Source of the DNA: DHVE2 group archaeon | GTDB taxonomy: Archaea > Thermoplasmatota > Thermoplasmata > Thermoplasmatales > Aciduliprofundaceae | Assembly (NCBI GenBank): GCA_026993785.1 | Contig: JALWRZ010000004.1 | Coordinates: forward strand, 25,983-89,982 | DNA length: 64,000 nucleotides | Direction: 5' to 3' | Shown here: in pieces, positions 7,654 through 15,346 of the stretch | Layout: each line of letters begins with the position of its first letter | Numbering within the stretch: position 1 is the first letter of the stretch | The notes under the pieces: generated by a model | Databases searched by the model: none | Told to the model about the DNA's origin: nothing | The model's input: the letters and a program-made list of their open reading frames with translations, nothing else | Program-made: the position numbers and the translations under genes

Positions 7654-8010
7654 ATGTCAGACAAAGATCTTGAGTGGGTTGGAGATACGGTATGGAAATT
7701 GAGAATGGGTGCTGAGAAATTAAAGAGATATGGGAGAACAAGTGAGAATTTGATGGAATACTCTTCGCTACTCTCCCTTCTGCCCCACAGGGTGATAGAG
7801 AAGGAGATGCTGGAATATATAAAAGAGAAGAGTGATACGATCCTGGCATTTATCAACGCTGCAGAGAGGAGCAGCCATCTGGAGGAGCTTATATCTCGGG
7901 GTATCCAGACAATTCTTAGAGACGAGATTCCCAAGTTAAGGGATATTATGCGCTTAGAGGATGGAATAGGAGTCAATTCTAGGCATATTTCCGAGGAATC
8001 CAGCGGATGA
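7654..8010 (+). CDS. Hypothetical helical protein, 118 residues
   Basis: I do not recognise this protein. It begins MSDKDLEWVGDTVWKLRMG and is almost entirely amphipathic helix, with charged stretches such as RVIEKEMLEYIKEKSD and HLEELISRGIQTILRDE. No Cys pairs, membrane segments or nucleotide motifs are visible. The ATG at 7654 is preferred over an upstream in-frame start at 7576 because a TATA box at 7621-7630 gives leaderless spacing to it. The following gene has its own promoter, so an operon is not implied. Confidence 0.6.
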   Translation: MSDKDLEWVGDTVWKLRMGAEKLKRYGRTSENLMEYSSLLSLLPHRVIEKEMLEYIKEKSDTILAFINAAERSSHLEELISRGIQTILRDEIPKLRDIMRLEDGIGVNSRHISEESSG

Positions 8011-8074
8011 AATCCCTCAGAGTATCTATGGGTTTTGCGAAAAAATTATTACTCCCAATGCTATATACTCAGGG

Positions 8075-9079
8075 ATGTATCGTTTTGGTTTAGCCGGGAT
8101 TCCCCTATCGTGCAAGGGACGAACCTTAAAGGATGCCATAGAAGATACCCACAGGATGGGTCTTCATGCCATGGAGATACAGTTCCTGCGGGTGAATGTG
8201 CAGGAGAGAAATGTGGTGGATGAGATCGGTCTCAAACCCAGGGAGGTCGAGAATTCTCTCATTATAGATGTTCTCCGTCCAGACGAAGAAGGAAATTACC
8301 GATACATAGGGATAGATTCTCCCCTGGAAGAGGATGACATAGTTCTGGAGCTTTTCTGGAATCTGGCAACCAGCTACATAGAGCTAAGGTATTTAAAGAA
8401 TCTTGCCAAGGAGCTTGATGTGCAGCTTACGCTCCACACTCCGTATTATATGGATCTTGTGAGCAATGGTGAGCTCACGGAAAATTCCCTGAATTATATA
8501 ATCTGGGGCGGAATATTGGCCAATGAGGTGGGTGCCAAATATGTGGTAAATCATATTGGGCTTTATGGGGAGCTGAGCAGAGCTCAGGCCATGAAGAATG
8601 TGGTGGAAAATGTCAAATATCTTAAGAAAAGATACAAGGAGCTTAAGCTACAACCCAAGCTGGGTTTCGAAGTTTCTGGCAAGCAGGTGGTTTTTGGTTC
8701 GCTGGAAGAAATTTTGCAGCTTTGCAAGAAAGTTAAGGGTGTCCTGCCCATAGTTAATTTTGCCCATATTCATGCGAGAACCAATGGTGGGTTAAAAGAG
8801 CAGAAGGATTTTCAGGAGATATTTGATAAAATTGCACCTTTCTGGAAGGATGAGTTCTATGTGCATTTCGCAGGAGTACTCTACGAAAATGGAAATGAAA
8901 CTATGATTGCACCAATAAAGAAGGGGGATCTTAAGTTCGAGACTCTTGCTCATGTAATTCTTGAGAATGAATACAATATAACGATAATCTCCTCCTCTCC
9001 TCTCTTGGAACACGATGCCGCTTATATGCGCACCATAATGGAAAGGATACTCCTTCGAAAGCTTATGAAGAGGAAGTGA
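8075..9079 (+). CDS. Endonuclease IV-like TIM-barrel protein
   Basis: A 334-residue protein of the AP-endonuclease 2/xylose-isomerase-like barrel superfamily. The metal-ligand positions of endonuclease IV can be traced: TLHTPYYMDL (about 118-127), YVVNHIGLYGE, LGFEVSGKQ, IVNFAHIHARTNGG, YVHFAGVLYENG and the final LLEHDAAYM. Endonuclease IV cleaves at abasic sites; the ligands look intact but the substitutions (for example HFAG for the usual HLND) leave a sugar-phosphate isomerase possible. The start at 8075 follows an AT-rich TATA-like stretch at 8041-8050. The isomerase gene overlaps its stop region. Confidence 0.75.
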   Translation: MYRFGLAGIPLSCKGRTLKDAIEDTHRMGLHAMEIQFLRVNVQERNVVDEIGLKPREVENSLIIDVLRPDEEGNYRYIGIDSPLEEDDIVLELFWNLATSYIELRYLKNLAKELDVQLTLHTPYYMDLVSNGELTENSLNYIIWGGILANEVGAKYVVNHIGLYGELSRAQAMKNVVENVKYLKKRYKELKLQPKLGFEVSGKQVVFGSLEEILQLCKKVKGVLPIVNFAHIHARTNGGLKEQKDFQEIFDKIAPFWKDEFYVHFAGVLYENGNETMIAPIKKGDLKFETLAHVILENEYNITIISSSPLLEHDAAYMRTIMERILLRKLMKRK

Positions 9080-9084
9080 GCCCT

Positions 9085-9621
9085 ATGTTCCGTGAGGCTT
9101 ACAATTACATCCTGGAGAATGCTAAGGTATCTCTTGATGGCATAAATAACCAGGATGTACAAAAAGCCGTTGAGATGATAAAGGAGGCAAAGCAGATTTT
9201 TGTATACGGTTCCGGGCGCTCAGGACTCGTGGGCAAATTCTTTGCCATGCGCCTGGTGCAGCTTGGACTGGTTGCCTATTTTATCGGTGAGACCATAACC
9301 CCTGTGGTGAATCCAGAGGATCTTGTTGTACTCATCTCCAACACAGGAAGAACTAAATCCACTATCCTGGTAGAGAGCATAGCTAAGAGGATAGGTGCAA
9401 AGGTTATGGGCATAACCTCCAATAAAAATTCGCCCCTGGCCAAGCATGCGGATCTCGTGTTTCACATTAAGCCCAAGAATGGAAGAAAGGAGCTGGCACC
9501 TTTAGGCACACTCTTTGAAATTTCAGCAGTGATATTCTTGGATTCCCTGATAGCAGAGCTCATGGAGGCCTTAAATCAAAGTGAGGAAGATATGAGGAGG
9601 AGACATGCCATATGGGTGTAG
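9085..9621 (+). CDS. hxlB: 6-phospho-3-hexuloisomerase (SIS domain)
   Basis: A SIS-domain sugar isomerase of 178 residues. It converts 3-hexulose 6-phosphate and fructose 6-phosphate, the route by which many archaea make ribulose 5-phosphate for nucleotides. The phosphosugar-binding loop VYGSGRSG (about 41-48), the ISNTGRTKST segment and the closing SEEDMRRRHAIWV tail resemble known family members. The ATG at 9085 is chosen because GAGGAAGTGA lies just upstream; a GTG at 9076 would overlap the previous stop. The synthase partner (hxlA) is not in this window. Confidence 0.85.
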   Translation: MFREAYNYILENAKVSLDGINNQDVQKAVEMIKEAKQIFVYGSGRSGLVGKFFAMRLVQLGLVAYFIGETITPVVNPEDLVVLISNTGRTKSTILVESIAKRIGAKVMGITSNKNSPLAKHADLVFHIKPKNGRKELAPLGTLFEISAVIFLDSLIAELMEALNQSEEDMRRRHAIWV

Positions 9622-9995
9622 AGATAGAGATTGAAGCTAAAATCTATCCCACAGAAAGCGTAGAGAAGATAAAAGAGGCAATACTAAAACTATTCCCCGA
9701 CGCGCAGCTGGAGATTCTTCCCGGAAAAATAAAGGGTAAAGCCCAAAGTCTTGAGGAATTTGGAAAAATTCTTAAGGAAGAGAGGATAAGAGATGCAGCC
9801 AGGAGCGTGTTTCTCTCATCTCTAAAGAGAAAACAGGAGATTTATTTTGAGCTGAATAAGCAGGCAGCCACCAGGGGCAAGGTGAACTTCGCTGTGGGTA
9901 ATGTTCCCCTGGGAAGCATTAAGGTGACTATTCGGGGTGATGATCTTCTTTCTCTGATTGACCTGATTGCTCCGGATACGCGGAAACATCAATAA
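9612..9995 (+). CDS. UPF0201 RNA-binding-domain protein
   Basis: A 127-residue archaeal protein of the UPF0201 family, which has an RNA-binding-like alpha/beta fold. Recognisable features are the start VEIEIEAKIYPTESVEKI, the GKAQSLEEFGKIL stretch and RIRDAARSVFLSS, followed by KVNFAVGNVPLGSIKVTI. Function is not established; a role in RNA or ribosome metabolism is usually assumed. It overlaps the hexuloisomerase end by ten bases and has an AGGAGGAGA binding site upstream of its ATG. Its 3' end overlaps the convergent protease gene by 68 bases. Confidence 0.85.
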   Translation: MGVEIEIEAKIYPTESVEKIKEAILKLFPDAQLEILPGKIKGKAQSLEEFGKILKEERIRDAARSVFLSSLKRKQEIYFELNKQAATRGKVNFAVGNVPLGSIKVTIRGDDLLSLIDLIAPDTRKHQ

Positions 9996-11103
9996 TTGCT
10001 CCACATTTCAAACACCGAAGCTTATTTTTGTCCACGTACTGGAACACATCACCGCCGCATACGGGACAGCGTAGATTTATCCATCCATCAGCACGGGTAT
10101 TGGAGACCCTCTCGTTCCTTTCCTTTCCGGAAGTTTCCATCCATGGTGGTGGCGGTGGTGGAAGAGACGGAGGACTTTGCACCTTTGGCTTTTTCTTTTC
10201 TGGGAAAAAGTGATGATACACCCTTATGGAATAGGAGATGAAAAAAACAAGTCCTGCGATCACAAAGTAGAGGGTAAGTATACCCATTGGAATTGAAATC
10301 TCAGGATATATGCCCATGGGTATGCTTATGAAATCGTTGATGAAGTGAAGAGCAATGGATGCAAGAATTCCATATCTCAGGAATAAGTATCCTAGAATTA
10401 GACCTGCCACGAATGCAGGCAGTACTTTCCAAGCCCCCCAAGAAGACCAGTGAGCGAGGCCAAACACCGTGGCGGATATAAGAAGATATATAGTTTCCCA
10501 GATTCCAATTTTGTACCCCCCACCAAATATTCGAATCAGTGGCAGTTTTTTGCCCAGTGCCACATATGTGAAAAAGAGAGGTAATCCGAGGAACAGAACA
10601 CGTACAATCAGCTCTTCGTAAACTGCAGCATGGAGCAGTTGAAGCATCTGAAACCATAGGGGTGTTTTCTCTATCCCAATGGAACTGGGATGATAGCCCA
10701 AAAGTGTTGCAGCGAAATATACAAGCATGGTGAAGAACATGGATAGGGAAAAAAGCTCCATAAGCTCCTGATAGGGGTTATGTCTATAGGCGAAGGGCCT
10801 TTTGAAGAAGTCGCGGAAGTAGGGGATTATGCCTGAATATCCCAGATAGAAGGTGCTGGCAAGAGCTATGATAAATAGAAGGATATACCACATGTAAGCT
10901 GCCATACCCTCAAGGAAGAATACCATTATGGGAAAGGGTATGGCCAAGTAAAAAGGTACAATAAAATGCGCGTCGGTATAGAAATTCTGAAGATAGGGCA
11001 CACTATAGCCCAGGGAGAAGAGAATTATTACCAGGAGGAAGAGAAGTATGAGGGTGCCTATGAAGGATACGATTTCCTTAAGAGCATGGAGAATGGAAGC
11101 CAT
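9928..11103 (-). CDS. CPBP-family intramembrane protease with zinc ribbon
   Basis: A membrane protein of 391 residues with about eight hydrophobic segments. The CPBP (CAAX protease/Rce1-like) motifs are present: YEELIVR with the Glu pair at about 163-164, FGLAHW with His218, and HFINDF with His253. After the membrane domain comes a proline run (PPSLPPPPPPW) and then a CPVCGG...CLKCGA zinc ribbon in the last 60 residues. The ATG at 11103 is preferred because a TATA box GATATATTT lies about 26 bases upstream; an in-frame start at 11157 would place that TATA box inside the gene. The substrate is unknown. It is divergent from the archaellin genes. Confidence 0.82.
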   Translation of the reverse strand: MASILHALKEIVSFIGTLILLFLLVIILFSLGYSVPYLQNFYTDAHFIVPFYLAIPFPIMVFFLEGMAAYMWYILLFIIALASTFYLGYSGIIPYFRDFFKRPFAYRHNPYQELMELFSLSMFFTMLVYFAATLLGYHPSSIGIEKTPLWFQMLQLLHAAVYEELIVRVLFLGLPLFFTYVALGKKLPLIRIFGGGYKIGIWETIYLLISATVFGLAHWSSWGAWKVLPAFVAGLILGYLFLRYGILASIALHFINDFISIPMGIYPEISIPMGILTLYFVIAGLVFFISYSIRVYHHFFPEKKKPKVQSPPSLPPPPPPWMETSGKERNERVSNTRADGWINLRCPVCGGDVFQYVDKNKLRCLKCGAIIDVSAYPEQSGQSEKEDHHPE

Positions 11104-11173
11104 GGAAGGGGGATAAACTGGAGAAATATATCTTTTTCCCCAAAATGTTTCCTTCAAGATAACCGTGAGAAAA

Positions 11174-11268
11174 AGTATTTAAAATCGGCTCAAATTATCA
11201 ATAATTGTTCTCAGAAATGAGAACATCTATTACTGCTATCACCTGCGGGCACAGGGCTCCCTTAGGAG
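11174..11268 (+). promoter_or_regulatory. Archaellin promoter and structured 5' UTR
   Basis: TATA-like GTATTTAAAA at 11175-11184 predicts a transcription start near 11207. Exactly there begins a perfect hairpin: GTTCTCA (11207-11213), GAAA loop, TGAGAAC (11218-11224). GAAA is a GNRA tetraloop, among the most stable RNA loops. The 5' UTR is then about 70 bases, ending in AGGAGAT (11263-11269) upstream of the ATG at 11278. The hairpin may protect an abundant mRNA, or the palindrome may be a DNA operator. Confidence 0.5.
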
Positions 11269-11277
11269 ATATGAGAA

Positions 11278-12153
11278 ATGATAAAGATGTATCGCAAGGA
11301 AAAGGGCGAATTCGGCATCGGCACGCTCATACTGTTCATCGCAATGATTATCGTGGCCGCTGTGGCAGCCACAGTGATTATACAGACAGCCTATGTACTG
11401 CAGCAACAGGCAGAGGAGACGGGGAATATAGCCAGACAGGATGTAGCCACAGGATTTAAGATAATCACAATACAGGGGATAAGAGAGGATCTCATGTACC
11501 AGGAAACCATTGGAACCGGAGATGGTAGCACAACCACGTTCACTAAAACCTTGGCACACAGACCAATCAACCCTGGCTCCATAACAATCACAAATTCCAC
11601 GGGAGAGATAGTGCTCAGAGACGATGGAACGGGGAACCTCGTGCTGGTCTCTGGCTCAGGGGTCTCGGGATGGGTTGGTTACGATAACGGCACGGTGGGT
11701 CTTACATTCACCACAGCTCCACCCAACGGGGATGAGATAAACATAACCTACGGCTCAGGATACAAGGGAACGATCTCTTATCTGGATATCAAAGTTGGCC
11801 TGATGGCAGGTAGCCCACCCATTTCCATAGACAGTGTTCTTGTTGAAATAAGCGATGGTTACACCGATAAAACTCTCACCTACAATGCCTCTGCCACAAG
11901 TTTCAGCGATCTCGACGGTTCCCATTTCGGCGTTGAGATAGCCAGGGATATGCCACCCTCTAACTGGGAAAGGGATCATGTGATTACGGCAGGAGACATA
12001 ATCAGGATATACATAAATACCAGTGCTGTTGGCCTATACCTAGAGCCACAGACCCATGTGATGGTAAAGCTCATACCGAAGCATGGAGTACCCAATCTTG
12101 TGGAGTTCACTACCCCGTCCACATATACCACCAAGTACATGGAGCTATGGTGA
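11278..12153 (+). CDS. arlB: Archaellin with an inserted beta-rich module
   Basis: A 291-residue archaellin. The class III signal peptide and helix are clear: EKGEFGIGTLILFIAMII, with prepilin-peptidase cleavage expected after the KG at 9-10, followed by a hydrophobic helix and the polar stretch to about residue 60. The usual archaellin core resumes at about 163 (GTISYLDIKVGLMAGS, then VLVEISDG). Between them, residues about 77-160 form an insert with GDGSTTTFTKTLAHRPINPG, LRDDGTGNLVL and GLTFTTAPPNGDEINITY. That pattern resembles beta modules of phage tail and surface proteins. Several NxS/T sequons are present. Confidence 0.88.
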   Translation: MIKMYRKEKGEFGIGTLILFIAMIIVAAVAATVIIQTAYVLQQQAEETGNIARQDVATGFKIITIQGIREDLMYQETIGTGDGSTTTFTKTLAHRPINPGSITITNSTGEIVLRDDGTGNLVLVSGSGVSGWVGYDNGTVGLTFTTAPPNGDEINITYGSGYKGTISYLDIKVGLMAGSPPISIDSVLVEISDGYTDKTLTYNASATSFSDLDGSHFGVEIARDMPPSNWERDHVITAGDIIRIYINTSAVGLYLEPQTHVMVKLIPKHGVPNLVEFTTPSTYTTKYMELW

Positions 12154-12506
12154 GCGCCATGCTCCTCCCAGATATAGGTGATGACCTTCCCACACAGGTG
12201 CTTGCCACGCGGTGGCTCGGTTATCTCCTGCAATTCGTTGATCACGAGAATCTTCAGAAGCTTCTGGATTACTATGAGAGCATTGGATGGATAGGCAAAG
12301 AAGCAAAGAAAAAGCTGATTGCCATGGCCAAAGGGATGAAGAGCAGTGGCTCCAAGAACGAATGGGTTCTACCCCACAGGGTGCATCTCACCTCGTTGCT
12401 CTTCATACAGCGGCTCAGCGGAAGGAATCAAGAAGGAGAGCTGGCAGGCCTGAATACCTATATCAAGAGCTACATTGAGTCCCCGGAGGAATTTCTATCC
12501 GTTTGA
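12147..12506 (+). CDS. ArlD/E-like archaellum accessory domain protein
   Basis: A 119-residue protein made almost only of the conserved C-terminal domain of archaellum proteins ArlD/ArlE (FlaD/E). Typical features are LATRWLGYLLQFVDHENL, LLDYYESIGWIGKEA and HRVHLTSLLFIQRLSG. These proteins are part of the cytoplasmic ring that links chemotaxis to the archaellum motor. The gene overlaps the archaellin stop by seven bases; an internal ATG at 12159 is an alternative start. The remaining motor genes (arlC, F, G, H, I, J) are not in the window. It converges with pus10, two bases away. Confidence 0.75.
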   Translation: MVSAMLLPDIGDDLPTQVLATRWLGYLLQFVDHENLQKLLDYYESIGWIGKEAKKKLIAMAKGMKSSGSKNEWVLPHRVHLTSLLFIQRLSGRNQEGELAGLNTYIKSYIESPEEFLSV

Positions 12507-12508
12507 AT

Positions 12509-13654
12509 TTATTTATCGTCTAAAATTTCTATGACATCTAGCCATTTGACCTTTACCTCTTTCCCCAATTTTTCTGCAAGACTGGGCGAGGTTCTTCCTT
12601 CATCTCCGTGCATGAGCTCTTTAATGTACGTCCCACTTTGTGCCAAAACCTCTATTATAAATTCGCCATCTTTATGCTCAACCAGCCTTATCTCGTAGAC
12701 CTCCCTAATTCTTACCTTATCCGCTCTCCGGTGCTTCACCCTTGTCGGGGTTCGCTGTCTTATTTTACCTATCAGAGCTTTAAGAGCGTCTCTAACCTCT
12801 TCCTCCGAGGCCTCTACTTCCACGGCGATTCGATACCTCTTCCGGGACTCAGCTTCCTTTATTTTCCTTATCTCTTCCTTCTCTGCAAATCTCAAATCAA
12901 ATATCTCCACCTTACCGGAAGAGTTCACCCGTTTCGCGATTTCCTCTAAATCTATGCTCCTTACCCGCGGTCTCTTGATTTCTAAGATAAACGGTCTGCC
13001 ATTGCCTAGCATCCTGGCATCTATATCCTCTCTACCCATTCCATGAAGCATATGCTCCTCCCCCCTAGTTAGCTCCATCACAGGTCGAGCTATTATCTCT
13101 TCCACACTCTCCTTATACTTTCCCGAGGGCCATTTCGTCTGGGGAATGCCCCGCACAAGCTTGCGATACCGACCATAAATTAGAAGGGGCTTAACCTCTA
13201 TCTCTATGGAATCGTATCTCGTATCCACAATTACCGTTATATCAGGAGCTTTTAGATCTACCTCTTTTCCAGTGATTTTGCTCACTCTCTTTCCAACCTC
13301 ACGGTTAAATTCGCGACTTATGCTTTCGCCACTCCCTCCAAATCTGGCTTGCAACTCTTTCTCCCTCTCAAGAATATCCTCATAAAACTTGCTTCCTATT
13401 AAGAATGTGGAAAACTCATAATCTTTAAGCTTCTCCACAACATATCTGGCATATTCATCCAGCCTGTTAAATATACCTCCGCAGAGCTCACAGGTATCCG
13501 GGTACAGGGAATTTATATCCTCGTTGTGGTCCATGGCATAGAGAACCCTTATTGCACGTCCTCTCTCATCATTGCTTAATCCATGGCCGCGAAGCCCGAA
13601 GATTCTTCCCAGACAATGATCACACAGCTTCAGTTTTGCGGCTTCAAGATCCAT
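12509..13654 (-). CDS. pus10: tRNA pseudouridine synthase Pus10
   Basis: A 381-residue archaeal Pus10, which makes pseudouridine 54 and 55 in the T loop of tRNA. The N-terminal zinc site has Cys11, Cys14, Cys55 and Cys58 (CDHC and CELC). A THUMP-like region follows, and the catalytic loop GREDIDARMLGNGRPF holds the Asp at about 212. The C-terminal part has SGTYIKELMHGDEGRTSPS, the conserved end of the catalytic domain. No obvious ribosome binding site is seen. The gene lies 31 bases downstream of the winged-helix ATPase on the same strand. Confidence 0.96.
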   Translation of the reverse strand: MDLEAAKLKLCDHCLGRIFGLRGHGLSNDERGRAIRVLYAMDHNEDINSLYPDTCELCGGIFNRLDEYARYVVEKLKDYEFSTFLIGSKFYEDILEREKELQARFGGSGESISREFNREVGKRVSKITGKEVDLKAPDITVIVDTRYDSIEIEVKPLLIYGRYRKLVRGIPQTKWPSGKYKESVEEIIARPVMELTRGEEHMLHGMGREDIDARMLGNGRPFILEIKRPRVRSIDLEEIAKRVNSSGKVEIFDLRFAEKEEIRKIKEAESRKRYRIAVEVEASEEEVRDALKALIGKIRQRTPTRVKHRRADKVRIREVYEIRLVEHKDGEFIIEVLAQSGTYIKELMHGDEGRTSPSLAEKLGKEVKVKWLDVIEILDDK

Positions 13655-13685
13655 AGAATGAGATGTTTTTCAATTATAAAAAACC

Positions 13686-14774
13686 CTACTTCTTAAGGGA
13701 GACCAGATAATTGAGCAGATGAATCTGCTCCCGAGAGAGAGCTATGCCATCCACCTTCTCAAGGGCACCTCTTTTAAGCAGGCTGAGTAACCTTGGATGT
13801 CCCTGTGTTATCTGATATATTCTCTTGAAGGAATCTTCCCTCACATCCGGGAACATTAATCTTGCCTCTTCGTAGCTTAGAGGAGATAGAATGAGCTCCA
13901 TAACCCTGCCCTCCTCCACATCCTCCCTGCTATAGAATCTGTTGTAGTAGGGTGTCTCTGAGAGCATTGACACTATTATCTTGCTCCTTCCCAAATCCTC
14001 TTTAACAAGAGAATTGAGAGCATTGACAAAATAATCATCAACCTTGAAATACCCGTCAAAGATTAAGAGAAGCTCCTCGCTTCTCAACACAGAGAGAACG
14101 TCCCTCTTTCCGTAGAGGCTCTCAAAAACACTTTTCACGCTCTCCCATTTTCTTCCAGGAAACACATCAAGCCAGATTATTCCGCATCTTGGCCTTACTG
14201 CTTTGAGAAACTGCTCTATGAGGGATGTTTTACCCATTCCCCGTGAACCTATTATGGTGGCAAATCTCCCCTCTCTGAACCATTCATTTAGTAGCTGCAA
14301 TTCCTTTTCTCTGCCCACAAACTCATCCTCCTCAGGTGTGACTTCCCTGAAGATTATCCTCTCCCCGCGACGTATCTCGTCCTCAATTTCATTTCTCTCT
14401 ATCTTGTGAAGGATCTCCAGGTGACTGAGACCCGTGAGTTTTCTAATTTCCCTTATTTTCATATATTTCTCTTCCACCTTTACTTCGTAATTCTCAATTT
14501 TCTCTATTATTTCCTTTGCCTTCCTTACTCCTGAGGGAGTTAGGAAATAAACAGCAACGCGCTTCTTCTTCCCACTTACATGCCCCTTCTGCATGCTCAC
14601 AAGACCCTCTTCCATTAATCTCTTTATATTGCGAGGGATATGTGTGACGGAGATACCCACAGCATGGGCAATTCCTGCCTGGGTCATCTCCACAGGATAC
14701 TCGTATCTATCCACATATTTTCGATATGCATATAAATGCACAAGAATCCTTTCAAGAACGGGAAGACGGAGCAT
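13686..14774 (-). CDS. Winged-helix and P-loop ATPase, regulator-like
   Basis: A 362-residue two-domain protein. Residues 1-90 form a winged-helix DNA-binding domain (MTQAGIAHAVGISVTHIPRN as recognition helix region, then the wing GKKKRVAVYFLT). After a linker, an archaeal-ATPase/STAND-type NTPase starts with EFVGREKELQLLNEW; Walker A GSRGMGKTS is at about 176-184 and Walker B is LLLIFDGY. Such proteins are assumed to be signal-responsive regulators; the target here is unknown. TATA-like TCTTAAATAAG lies near 14795-14808, giving a leaderless start at 14774. Confidence 0.8.
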   Translation of the reverse strand: MLRLPVLERILVHLYAYRKYVDRYEYPVEMTQAGIAHAVGISVTHIPRNIKRLMEEGLVSMQKGHVSGKKKRVAVYFLTPSGVRKAKEIIEKIENYEVKVEEKYMKIREIRKLTGLSHLEILHKIERNEIEDEIRRGERIIFREVTPEEDEFVGREKELQLLNEWFREGRFATIIGSRGMGKTSLIEQFLKAVRPRCGIIWLDVFPGRKWESVKSVFESLYGKRDVLSVLRSEELLLIFDGYFKVDDYFVNALNSLVKEDLGRSKIIVSMLSETPYYNRFYSREDVEEGRVMELILSPLSYEEARLMFPDVREDSFKRIYQITQGHPRLLSLLKRGALEKVDGIALSREQIHLLNYLVSLKK

Positions 14775-14890
14775 TATACTGTGATTAGCTTTCTCTTATT
14801 TAAGATTCACCTTTACTTCGCTGAAGCTTAAATATGGGGGGAAGAAATATTTAAGTATGTGATGATATTAGCCACTCAAAGGTGAAGTTC

Positions 14891-15346
14891 ATGGGAAGGA
14901 TTCACGCTCGCAGAAGAGGAAAGTCCGGTTCGAAGAAGCCTCTGAGGCTGGAAAAACCTGAGTGGGTTGAGATGAGCGAGGAGGAGATAGTAAACAAGGT
15001 GCTGGAGCTGGCCAAAGAGGGACATTCCCAGGCCATGATTGGTACCATTCTTAGGGACCAGTACGGGGTGCCGGATGTTAAACTCATCACGGGAAAAAGC
15101 ATCGGCAAAATTTTGCAGGAAAATAATATGGCACCCCAGATTCCCGAGGATCTCATGTTCCTCATGAAGAGGGCTGTGAATATTCATAACCATCTGTTGA
15201 ATCACCCCAAGGATCTTGGAAACAAGAGGGGTTTACAGCTTGTGGAAGCCAAGATACGCAGGCTAGTTAAGTATTATAAGAGGGTAGGTAAGCTGCCTCC
15301 CGACTGGCACTATAGCCTGAGGGAGGCAGAGCTGCTGGTGAAGTGA
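14891..15346 (+). CDS. rps15: 30S ribosomal protein S15 (uS15)
   Basis: A 151-residue archaeal/eukaryotic-type S15, longer than the bacterial protein because of the N-terminal extension [17 protein letters not shown]. Conserved blocks are [36 protein letters not shown], and [20 protein letters not shown] before the closing DWHYS. The ATG at 14891 has GGTGA six bases upstream, and a TATA box AAATATTTAA is at about 14844-14853. It overlaps the following DHH nuclease start, an arrangement also seen in other archaea. Confidence 0.97.
   Translation: MGRIHARRRGKSGSKKPLRLEKPEWVEMSEEEIVNKVLELAKEGHSQAMIGTILRDQYGVPDVKLITGKSIGKILQENNMAPQIPEDLMFLMKRAVNIHNHLLNHPKDLGNKRGLQLVEAKIRRLVKYYKRVGKLPPDWHYSLREAELLVK

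Noticed and set aside
11205..11459. Plus-strand frame starting before the archaellin gene.
   Set aside because: It overlaps the archaellin signal peptide in another frame; the archaellin sequence is unmistakable.
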